A stretch of 64,000 nucleotides of DNA from Ecdyonurus torrentis (taxonomy: Eukaryota; Arthropoda; Insecta; Ephemeroptera; Heptageniidae). The translations under genes were made by a program, and so were the position numbers. The number at the start of each line of letters is the position of its first letter. Position 1 is the stretch's first letter. Shown here one piece after another: positions 10,139 to 21,197 of the stretch. A model generated the notes under the pieces. The model saw only the letters and a program-made list of their open reading frames with translations. It made no database searches and was not told where the DNA came from. The DNA lies in assembly GCA_949318235.1 (NCBI GenBank), contig OX439129.1:1178001-1242000 (forward strand). Direction: 5' to 3'.

Positions 10139-11121
10139 ATGAAACAAAGTTTCTATTTCAAGAACCAAATGTTATTGAATGATAAAAATCATACTTTTTA
10201 CACGATTAAAACTAGTTTTGATGATTTCTCAAAAACTAAGTATGCTACAGACTTCAAATTCAATTCAAAACCTAGCTTTTTCAATGCTTTACAAAAAAGA
10301 TGTCTTGAACTTTTTTGCTCCGACGCATACTTTTTGGGTTATTGACAATTTTAGTTTTCACTCATCATGTAGCCAAACCAAGTCATGAAACAAAGTTTCT
10401 ATTTCAAGAACCAAATGTTATTGAATGATAAAAATCATACTTTTTACACGATTAAAACTAGTTTTGATGATTTCTCAAAAACTAAGAATGCTACTGACTT
10501 TAAATTTGACTCAAAACATAGCTTTTTCAATTTCTACAAAAAAATGTCTTAAACTTTTTTGCTCCGACGCATACTTTTTGGGTTATTGACAATTTTAGTT
10601 TTCACTCATCATGTAGCCAAACCAAGTCATGAAACAAAGTTTCTATTTCAAGAACCAAATGTTATTGAATGATAAAAATCATACTTTTTACACGATTAAA
10701 ACTAGTTTTGATGATTTCTCAAAAACTAAGTATGCTACAGACTTCAAATTCAATTTAAAAGCTAGCTTTTTCAATTCTCTACAAAAAAGATGTCTTGAAC
10801 ATTTTTGCTCCGACGCATACTTTTTGGGTTATTGACAATTTTAGTTTTCACTCATTATGTAGCCAAACCAAGTCATGAAACAAAGTTTCTATTTCAAGTA
10901 CCAAATGTTATTGAATGATAAAAATCATACTTTTTACACAATTAAAAATAGTTTTGATGATTTCTCCAAAAATAAGAATGCTACAGACATCAAATTCAAT
11001 TCAAAACATAGCTTTTTCAATTCTTTACAAAAAAGATGTCTTGAACCTTTTTTGCTCCGACGCATACTTTTTGGGTTATTGACAATTTTAGTTTTCACTC
11101 ATCATGTAGCCAAACCAAGTC
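10139..11121. repeat. K-L-C-D cassette 2 (983 bp)
   Basis: Same order and length as the cassette at 7682. The C derivative here has TTTCTCAAAAACTAAG without the added stop and keeps the AAAAGCTAGCTTTT palindrome. The D monomer is followed by F' instead of the more usual E. Confidence 0.92.
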
Positions 11122-12349
11122 ATGAAACAAAGTTTCTATTTCAAGAACCAAATGTTATTGAATGATAAAAATCATACTTTTTACACGATTAAAACTAGTT
11201 TTGATGATTTCTCAAAAACTAAGTATGCTACAGACTTTAAATTCAATTCAAAACCTAGCTTTTTTAATTCTCTACAAAAAAGATGTCTTAAACTTTTTTG
11301 CTCCGACGCATACTTTTTAGGTTATTGACAATTATAGTTTTCACTTATCATGTAGCCAAACCAAGTCATGAAACAAAGTTTCTATTTCAAGAACCAAATG
11401 TTATTGAATGATAAAAATCATACTTTTTACACGATTAAAACTAGTTTTGATGATTTCTCAAAAACTAAGAATGCTACTGACTTTAAATTTGACTCAAAAC
11501 ATAGCTTTTTCAATTCTCTACAAAAAAATGTCTTAAACTTTTTTGCTCCGACGCATACTTTTTGGGTTATTGACAATTTTAGTTTTCACTCATCATGTAG
11601 CCAAACCAAGTCATGAAACAAAGTTTCTATTTCAAGAACCAAATGTTATTGAATGATAAAAATCATACTTTTTACACGATTAAAACTAGTTTTGATGATT
11701 TCTCAAAAACTAAGTATGCTACAGACTTCAAATTCAATTCAAAACCTAGCTTTTTCAATTCTTTACAAAAAAGATGTCTTGAACTTTTTTGCTCCGACGC
11801 ATACTTTTTGGGTTATTGACAATTTTAGTTTTCACTCATCATGTAGCCAAACCAAGTCATGAAACAAAGTTTCTATTTCAAGAACCAAATGTTATTGAAT
11901 GATAAAAATCATACTTTTTACACGATTAAAACTAGTTTTGATGATTTCTCAAAAACTAAGAATGCTACTGACTTAAAATTTAACTTATAACATAGCTTTT
12001 TTAATTCTCTACAAAAAAGATGTATTAAACTTTTTTGCTCCGACGCATACTTTTTAGGTTATTGACAATTATAGTTTTCACTTATCATGTAGCCAAACCA
12101 AGTCATGAAACAAAGTTTCTATTTCAAGAACCAAATGTTATTGAATGATAAAAATCATACTTTATACACGATTAAAACTAGTTTTGATGATTTCTCAAAA
12201 ACTAAGAATGCTACTGACTTTAAATTTGACTCAAAACATAGCTTTTTCAATTCTCTACAAAAAAATGTCTTAAACTTTTTTGCTCCGACGCATACTTTTT
12301 GGGTTATTGACAATTTTAGTTTTCACTCATCATGTAGCCAAACCAAGTC
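11122..12349. repeat. Mixed run: F' A K' E A
   Basis: Five monomers. K' is like K but with TCAATTCTTTAC. The last A (12105) has ACTTTATACACG for ACTTTTTACACG; the only other copy with this change is at 28323, in the same neighbourhood order. Confidence 0.88.
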
Positions 12350-13332
12350 ATGAAACAAAGTTTCTATTTCAAGAACCAAATGTTATTGAATGATAAAAAT
12401 CATACTTTTTACACGATTAAAACTAGTTTTGATGATTTCTCAAAAACTAAGTATGCTACAGACTTCAAATTCAATTCAAAACCTAGCTTTTTCAATGCTT
12501 TACAAAAAAGATGTCTTGAACTTTTTTGCTCCGACGCATACTTTTTGGGTTATTGACAATTTTAGTTTTCACTCATCATGTAGCCAAACCAAGTCATGAA
12601 ACAAAGTTTCTATTTCAAGAACCAAATGTTATTGAATGATAAAAATCATACTTTTTACACGATTAAAACTAGTTTTGATGATTTCTCAAAAACTAAGAAT
12701 GCTACTGACTTTAAATTTGACTCAAAACATAGCTTTTTCAATTTCTACAAAAAAATGTCTTAAACTTTTTTGCTCCGACGCATACTTTTTGGGTTATTGA
12801 CAATTTTAGTTTTCACTCATCATGTAGCCAAACCAAGTCATGAAACAAAGTTTCTATTTCAAGAACCAAATGTTATTGAATGATAAAAATCATACTTTTT
12901 ACACGATTAAAACTAGTTTTGATGATTTCTCAAAAACTAAGTATGCTACAGACTTCAAATTCAATTTAGAACCTAGCTTTTTCAATTCTCTACAAAAAAG
13001 ATGTCTTGAACATTTTTGCTCCGACGCATACTTTTTGGGTTATTGACAATTTTAGTTTTCACTCATTATGTAGCCAAACCAAGTCATGAAACAAAGTTTC
13101 TATTTCAAGTACCAAATGTTATTGAATGATAAAAATCATACTTTTTACACAATTAAAAATAGTTTTGATGATTTCTCCAAAAATAAGAATGCTACAGACA
13201 TCAAATTCAATTCAAAACATAGCTTTTTCAATTCTTTACAAAAAAGATGTCTTGAACCTTTTTTGCTCCGACGCATACTTTTTGGGTTATTGACAATTTT
13301 AGTTTTCACTCATCATGTAGCCAAACCAAGTC
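12350..13332. repeat. K-L-C-D cassette 3 (983 bp)
   Basis: Same order and length as the other cassettes. The third monomer has AATTTAGAACCTAGC, so the 14-bp palindrome of other C copies is missing here. Confidence 0.92.
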
Positions 13333-14806
13333 ATGAAACAAAGTTTTTATTTCAAGAACCAAATGTTATTGAATGATAAAAATCATACTTTTTACACGAT
13401 TAAAACTAGTTTTGATGATTTCTCAAAAACTAAGAATGCTACTGACTTAAAATTTAACTTATAACATAGCTTTTTTAATTCTCTACAAAAAAGATGTATT
13501 AAACTTTTTTGCTCCGACGCATACTTTTTAGGTTATTGACAATTATAGTTTTCACTTATCATGTAGCCATACCAAGTCATGAAACAAAGTTTCTATTTCA
13601 AGAACCAAATGTTATTGAATGATAAAAATCATACTTTTTACACGATTAAAACTACTTTTGATGATTTCTCAAAAACTAAGAATGCTACTGACTTTAAATT
13701 TGACTCAAAACATAGCTTTTTCAATTCTCTACAAAAAAATGTCTTAAACTTTTTTGCTCCGACGCATACTTTTTGGGTTATTGACAATTTTAGTTTTCAC
13801 TCATCATGTAGCCAAACCAAGTCATGAAACAAAGTATCTATTTCAAGAACCAAATGTTATTGAATGATAAAAATCATACTTTTTACACGATTAAAACTAG
13901 TTTTGATGATTTCTCCAAAAATAAGAATGCTACAGACATCAAATTCAATTCAAAACATAGCTTTTTTAATTCTCTACAAAAAAGATGTATTAAACTTTTT
14001 TGCTCCGACGCATACTTTTTAGGTTATTGACAATTATAGTTTTCACTTATCATGTAGCCAAACCAAGTCATGAAACAAAGTTTCTATTTCAAGAACCAAA
14101 TGTTATTGAATGATAAAAATCATACTTTTTACACGATTAAAACTAGTTTTGATGATTTCTCAAAAACTAAGAATGCTACTGACTTTAAATTTGACTCAAA
14201 ACATAGCTTTTTCGATTCTCTACAAAAAAATGTCTTAAACTTTTTTGCTCCGACGCATACTTTTTGGGTTATTGACAATTTTAGTTTTCACTCATCATGT
14301 AGCCAAACCAAGTCATGAAACAAAGTTTTTATTTCAAGAACCAAATGTTATTGAATGATAAAAATCATACTTTTTACACGATTAAAACTAGTTTTGATGA
14401 TTTCTCAAAAACTAAGTATGCTACAGACTTTAAATTCAATTCAAAACCTAGCTTTTTCAATTCTTTACAAAAAAGATGTCTTAAACTTTTTTGCTCCGAC
14501 GCATACTTTTTGGGTTATTGACAATTTTAGTTTTCACTCATCATGTAGCCAAACCAAGTCATGAAACAAAGTTTCTATTTCAAGAACCAAATGTTATTGA
14601 ATGATAAAAATCATACTTTTTACACGATTAAAACTAGTTTTGATGATTTCTCAAAAACTAAGTATGCTACAGACTTTAAATTCAATTCAAAACCTAGCTT
14701 TTTTAATTCTCTACAAAAAAGATGTCTTAAACTTTTTTGCTCCGACGCATACTTTTTAGGTTATTGACAATTTTAGTTTTCACTCATCATGTATTCAAAC
14801 CAAGTC
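13333..14806. repeat. Mixed run: E A B' A' F F' (left bracket of divergent block)
   Basis: Six monomers. The A copy at 13579 has AAAACTACTTTTG for AAAACTAGTTTTG. The five-monomer string A B' A' F F' recurs at 17512-18739, on the other side of the divergent block. The F' tail here is a hybrid (AGGTT but CAATTTTAG and CATGTATTCAAACC), and the same hybrid tail occurs at 18494. Confidence 0.9.
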
Positions 14807-15052
14807 ATGAAACAAAGTTTCTATTTCAAGAACCAAATGTTATTGAATGATGAAAATCATAATTTTTACACGATTAAAACTAGTTTTGATGATTTCTCAA
14901 AAACTAAGAATGCTACAGACTTACTATTGAAGTCAAAACATAGCTTTTTCAATTCTCTACAAAAAAGATGTCTTGAACTTTTTTGCTCCGACGCATACTT
15001 TTTGGGTTATTGACAATTATAGTTTTCACTCATCATGTAGCCAAACCAAGTC
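14807..15052 (+). repeat. Type P monomer
   Basis: A 246-bp monomer with CAGACTTACTATTGAAGTC in the middle, followed by AAAACATAGC. The second copy at 16282 starts with the common sequence instead of the type I start, and has CTCCGAAGCATAC, one of very few changes in the conserved core. Confidence 0.9.
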
Positions 15053-15298
15053 ATGAAACAAAGTTTCTATTTCAAGAACCAAATGTTATTGAATGATAAA
15101 AAGCATACTTTTTACACGATTAAAACTAGTTTTGATGATTTCTCGAAAACTAAGAATGCTACAGACATTAAATTTGACTAATAACATAGTTTTTTTAATT
15201 CTCTACAAAAAAGATGTCTTGAACTTTTTTGCTCCGACGCATACTTTTTGGGTTATTGACCATTTTAGTTTTCACTCATCATGTAGCCAAACCAAGTC
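15053..15298 (+). repeat. Type Q monomer
   Basis: A 246-bp monomer with AAAAAGCATACTTTTT, TTTCTCGAAAACTAAG and GACATTAAATTTGACTAATA, then CATAGTTTTTTTAATTC. The Q' form (15791, 17020) has AAAATTAGTTTT and ACTAAAAATGC. The CTCGAAAAC motif holds a CpG absent from most monomers outside the block. Confidence 0.9.
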
Positions 15299-15544
15299 AT
15301 GAAACAAAGTTTCTATTTCAAGAACCAAATGTTATTGAATGTTTTTAATCATACTTTTTACACGATTAAAACTAGTTTTGATGATTTCTCAAAAACTAAG
15401 AATGCTACAGACATTAAATTTGACTTATAACATAGGTTTTTCAATTCTCTACAAAAAAGATGTCTTCAACTTTTTTACTCCGACGCATACTTTTTGGGTT
15501 ATTGAAAATTTTAGTTTTCACTCATCATGTAGCCAAACCAAGTC
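15299..15544 (+). repeat. Type R monomer
   Basis: A 246-bp monomer with GAATGTTTTTAATCATAC, where others have GAATGATAAAAATCATAC, and GACTTATAACATAGGTTTTT. The change removes the ATGAT/ATCAT dyad. This copy also has CTTTTTTACTCCGACGC, a change next to the core. Other R copies are 15545 and 16774; the latter has CTACTAAAAAGATG. Confidence 0.9.
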
Positions 15545-17265
15545 ATGAAACAAAGTTTCTATTTCAAGAACCAAATGTTATTGAATGTTTTTAATCATAC
15601 TTTTTACACGATTAAAACTAGTTTTGATGATTTCTCAAAAACTAAGAATGCTACAGACATCAAATTTGACTTATAACATAGGTTTTTTAATTCTCTACAA
15701 AAAAGATGTCTTGAACTTTTTTGCTCCGACGCATACTTTTTGGGTTATTGACAATTTTAATTTTCACTCATCATGTAGCCAAACCAAGTCATGAAACAAA
15801 GTTTCTATTTCAAGAACCAAATGTTATTGAATGATAAAAATCATACTTTTTACACGATTAAAATTAGTTTTGATGATTCCTCGAAAACTAAAAATGCTAC
15901 AGACATTAAATTTGACTAATAACATAGTTTTTTTAATTCTCTACAAAAAAGATGTCTTGAACTTTTTTGCTCCGACGCATACTTTTTGGGTTATTGACAA
16001 TTTTAGTTTTCACTCATTATGTAGCCAAACCAAGTCATGAAACAAAGTTTCTATTTCAAGAACCAAATGTTATTGATGATAAAAATCATACTTTTTACAC
16101 GATTAAAACTAGTTTTGATGATTTCTCGAAAACTAAGAATGCTACAGACAATAAATTTGACTTATAACATAGGTTTTTCAATTCTCTACAAAAAAGATGT
16201 CTTGAACTTTTTTGCTCCGACGCATTCTTATTGGGTTATTGACAATTTTAGTTTTCACTCATCATGTAGCCAAACCAAGTCATGAAACAAAGTTTTTATT
16301 TCAAGAACCAAATGTTATTGAATGATAAAAATCATACTTTTTACACGATTAAAACTAGTTTTGATGATTTCTCAAAAACTAAGAATGCTACAGACTTACT
16401 ATTGAAGTCAAAACATAGCTTTTTCAATTCTCTACAAAAAAGATGTCTTGAACTTTTTTGCTCCGAAGCATACTTTTTGGGTTATTGACAATTATAGTTT
16501 TCACTCATCATGTAGCCAAACCAAGTCATGAAACAAAGTTTCTATTTCAAGAACCAAATGTTATTGAATGATAAAAAGCATACTTTTTACACGATTAAAA
16601 CTAGTTTTGATGATTTCTCGAAAACTAAGAATGCTACAGACATTAAATTTGACTAATAACATAGTTTTTTTAATTCTCTACAAAAAAGATGTCTTGAACT
16701 TTTTTGCTCCGACGCATACTTTTTGGGTTATTGACAATTTTAGTTTTCACTCATCATGTAGCCAAACCAAGTCATGAAACAAAGTTTCTATTTCAAGAAC
16801 CAAATGTTATTGAATGTTTTTAATCATACTTTTTACACGATTAAAACTAGTTTTGATGATTTCTCAAAAACTAAGAATGCTACAGACATCAAATTTGACT
16901 TATAACATAGGTTTTTCAATTCTCTACTAAAAAGATGTCTTGAACTTTTTTGCTCCGACGCATACTTTTTGGGTTATTGACAATTTTAATTTTCACTCAT
17001 CATGTAGCCAAACCAAGTCATGAAACAAAGTTTCTATTTCAAGAACCAAATGTTATTGAATGATAAAAATCATACTTTTTACACGATTAAAATTAGTTTT
17101 GATGATTTCTCGAAAACTAAAAATGCTACAGACATTAAATTTGACTAATAACATAGTTTTTTTAATTCTCTACAAAAAAGATGTCTTGAACTTTTTTGCT
17201 CCGACGCATACTTTTTGGGTTATTGACAATTTTAGTTTTCACTCATCATGTAGCCAAACCAAGTC

Positions 17266-17511
17266 ATGAAACAAAGTTTCTATTTCAAGAACCAAATGTT
17301 ATTGAATGATAAAAATCATACTTTTTACACGATTAAAACTAGTTTTGATGATTTCTCGAAAACTAAGAATGCTACAGACAATAAATTTGACTTATAACAT
17401 AGGTTTTTCAATTCTCTACAAAAAAGATGTCTTGAACTTTTTTGCTCCGACGCATACTTTTTGGGTTATTGACAATTTTAGTTTTCACTCATCATGTAGC
17501 CAAACCAAGTC
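17266..17511 (+). repeat. Type S monomer
   Basis: A 246-bp monomer with TTTCTCGAAAACTAAG, CAGACAATAAATTTGAC and CATAGGTTTTTC. Its sister at 16037 is 245 bp because GAATGAT has become GATGAT, and it also has CGCATTCTTATTGGG, a two-base change within the otherwise conserved core. Confidence 0.9.
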
Positions 17512-18739
17512 ATGAAACAAAGTTTCTATTTCAAGAACCAAATGTTATTGAATGATAAAAATCATACTTTTTACACGATTAAAACTACTTTTGATGATTT
17601 CTCAAAAACTAAGAATGCTACTGACTTTAAATTTGACTCAAAACATAGCTTTTTCAATTCTCTACAAAAAAATGTCTTAAACTTTTTTGCTCCGACGCAT
17701 ACTTTTTGGGTTATTGACAATTTTAGTTTTCACTCATCATGTAGCCAAACCAAGTCATGAAACAAAGTATCTATTTCAAGAACCAAATGTTATTGAATGA
17801 TAAAAATCATACTTTTTACACGATTAAAACTAGTTTTGATGATTTCTCCAAAAATAAGAATGCTACAGACATCAAATTCAATTCAAAACATAGCTTTTTT
17901 AATTCTCTACAAAAAAGATGTATTAAACTTTTTTGCTCCGACGCATACTTTTTAGGTTATTGACAATTATAGTTTTCACTTATCATGTAGCCAAACCAAG
18001 TCATGAAACAAAGTTTCTATTTCAAGAACCAAATGTTATTGAATGATAAAAATCATACTTTTTACACGATTAAAACTAGTTTTGATGATTTCTCAAAAAC
18101 TAAGAATGCTACTGACTTTAAATTCGACTCAAAACATAGCTTTTTCGATTCTCTACAAAAAAATGTCTTAAACTTTTTTGCTCCGACGCATACTTTTTGG
18201 GTTATTGACAATTTTAGTTTTCACTCATCATGTAGCCAAACCAAGTCATGAAACAAAGTTTTTATTTCAAGAACCAAATGTTATTGAATGATAAAAATCA
18301 TACTTTTTACACGATTAAAACTAGTTTTGATGATTTCTCAAAAACTAAGTATGCTACAGACTTTAAATTCAATTCAAAACCTAGCTTTTTCAATTCTTTA
18401 CAAAAAAGATGTCTTAAACTTTTTTGCTCCGACGCATACTTTTTGGGTTATTGACAATTTTAGTTTTCACTCATCATGTAGCCAAACCAAGTCATGAAAC
18501 AAAGTTTCTATTTCAAGAACCAAATGTTATTGAATGATAAAAATCATACTTTTTACACGATTAAAACTAGTTTTGATGATTTCTCAAAAACTAAGTATGC
18601 TACAGACTTTAAATTCAATTCAAAACCTAGCTTTTTTAATTCTCTACAAAAAAGATGTCTTAAACTTTTTTGCTCCGACGCATACTTTTTAGGTTATTGA
18701 CAATTTTAGTTTTCACTCATCATGTATTCAAACCAAGTC
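17512..18739. repeat. A B' A' F F' (right bracket of divergent block)
   Basis: Five monomers in the same order as 13579-14806, at an offset of 3933 bp (16 monomers). Both strings start with the A variant AAAACTACTTTTG and end with the hybrid F' tail. The A' here has AAATTCGACTC where the left copy has AAATTTGACTC. The next monomer (18740) is a normal type I, whereas the left copy runs into type P. Confidence 0.9.
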
Positions 18740-21197
18740 ATGAAACAAAGTTTCTATTTCAAGAACCAAATGTTATTGAATGATGAAAATCATAATTTTT
18801 ACACGATTAAAAATAGTTTTGATGATTTCTCAAAAACTAAGAATGCTACAGACTTCAAATTCAGTTTTAAACATAGCTTTTTCAATTCTTTACAAAAAAG
18901 ATGTTTTGAACTTTTTTGCTCCGACGCATACTTTTTGGGTTATTGACAATTTTAGTTTTCACTCATCTTGTAGCCAAACCAAGTCATGAAGCAAATTTTC
19001 TATTTCAAGAACCAAATGTTATTGAATGATAAAAATCATACTTTTTACACGATTAAAACTAGTTTTGATGATTTCTCCAAAAAAAGGAATGCTACAGACA
19101 TCAAATTCAATTCAAAACATAGCTTTTTCAATTCTTTACAAAAAAGATGTCTTGAACTTTTTTGCTCCGACGCATACTTTTTGGGTTATTGACAATTTTA
19201 GTTTTCACTCATCATGTAGCCAAACCAAGTCATGAAACAAAGTTTCTATTTCAAGAACCAAATGTTATTGAATGATAAAAATCATACTTTTTACACGATT
19301 AAAACTAGTTTTGATGATTTCTCAAAAACTAAGAATGCTACTGACTTAAAATTTAACTTATAACATAGCTTTTTTAATTCTCTACAAAAAAGATGTATTA
19401 AACTTTTTTGCTCCGACGCATACTTTTTAGGTTATTGACAATTATAGTTTTCACTTATCATGTAGCCAAACCAAGTCATGAAACAAAGTTTCTATTTCAA
19501 GAACCAAATGTTATTGAATGATAAAAATCATACTTTTTACACGATTAAAACTAGTTTTGATGATTTCTCAAAAACTAAGAATGCTACTGACTTTAAATTT
19601 GACTCAAAACATAGCTTTTTCGATTCTCTACAAAAAAATGTCTTAAACTTTTTTGCTCCGACGCATACTTTTTGGGTTATTGACAATTTTAGTTTTCACT
19701 CATCATGTAGCCAAACCAAGTCATGAAACAAAGTTTCTATTTCAAGAACCAAATGTTATTGAATGATAAAAATCATACTTTTTACACGATTAAAACTAGT
19801 TTTGATGATTTCTCAAAAACTAAGTATGCTACAGACTTTAAATTCAATTCAAAACCTAGCTTTTTTAATTCTCTACAAAAAAGATGTCTTAAACTTTTTT
19901 GCTCCGACGCATACTTTTTAGGTTATTGACAATTATAGTTTTCACTTATCATGTAGCCAAACCAAGTCATGAAACAAAGTTTCTATTTCAAGAACCAAAT
20001 GTTATTGAATGATAAAAATCATACTTTTTACACGATTAAAACTAGTTTTGATGATTTCTCAAAAACTAAGAATACTACTGACTTTAAATTTGACTCAAAA
20101 CATAGCTTTTTCAATTCTCTACAAAAAAATGTCTTAAACTTTTTTGCTCCGACGCATACTTTTTGGGTTATTGACAATTTTAGTTTTCACTCATCATGTA
20201 GCCAAACCAAGTCATGAAACAAAGTTTCTATTTCAAGAGCCAAATGTTATTGAATGATAAAAATCATACTTTTTACACGATTAAAACTAGTTTTGATGAT
20301 TTCTCAAAAACTAAGTATGCTACAGACTTCAAATTCAATTCAAAACCTAGCTTTTTCAATTCTCTACAAAAAAGATGTCTTGAACATTTTTGCTCCGACG
20401 CATACTTTTTGGGTTATTGACAATTTTAGTTTTCACTCATTATGTAGCCAAACCAAGTCATGAAACAAAGTTTCTATTTCAAGAACCAAATGTTATTGAA
20501 TGATGAAAATCATAATTTTTACACGATTAAAAATAGTTTTGATGATTTCTCAAAAACTAAGAATGCTACAGACTTCAAATTCAGTTTTAAACATAGCTTT
20601 TTCAATTCTTTACAAAAAAGATGTTTTGAACTTTTTTGCTCCGACGCATACTTTTTGGGTTATTGACAATTTTAGTTTTCACTCATCTTGTAGCCAAACC
20701 AAGTCATGAAGCAAATTTTCTATTTCAAGAACCAAATGTTATTGAATGATAAAAATCATACTTTTTACACGATTAAAACTAGTTTTGATGATTTCTCCAA
20801 AAAAAGGAATGCTACAGATATCAAATTCAATTCAAAACATAGCTTTTTCAATTCTTTACAAAAAAGATGTCTTGAACTTTTTTGCTCCGACGCATACTTT
20901 TTGGGTTATTGACAATTTTAGTTTTCACTCATCATGTAGCCAAACCAAGTCATGAAACAAAGTTTCTATTTCAAGAACCAAATGTTATTGAATGATAAAA
21001 ATCATACTTTTTACACGATTAAAACTAGTTTTGATGATTTCTCAAAAACTAAGAATGCTACTGACTTAAAATTTAACTTATAACATAGCTTTTTTAATTC
21101 TCTACAAAAAAGATGTATTAAACTTTTTTGCTCCGACGCATACTTTTTAGGTTATTGACAATTATAGTTTTCACTTATCATGTAGCCAAACCAAGTC
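18740..21197. repeat. Mixed run: I J E A' F' A G I J E
   Basis: Ten monomers. I J E occurs at both ends of the run, an offset of 1720 bp (7 monomers). The A at 19969 has AATACTACTGAC, a variant that in all 13 copies I found is followed by a monomer with CAAGAGCC. The J at 20706 has CAGATATC where others have CAGACATC. Confidence 0.87.

Larger units (their letters stand above)
14807..17511. repeat. Divergent monomer block (P Q R R Q' S, P Q R Q' S)
   Basis: Eleven monomers (2705 bp) clearly distinct from the rest in their variable half but sharing the core and ends. They form a 6-monomer unit (14807-16281) followed by a 5-monomer unit (16282-17511) lacking one R. The first monomer begins like type I (CATGTATTCAAACC, GATGAAAATCATAATT) and switches to divergent sequence near the AAAACTAGTTTT palindrome. 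None of these types occurs elsewhere in the window. The block is a candidate remnant of an older variant array or an import from another array. Confidence 0.92.

Noticed and set aside
14807..17511. Inserted foreign element inside the array
   Set aside because: The block is divergent but consists of full-length monomers in register with the same core and ends, so it is the same satellite family.
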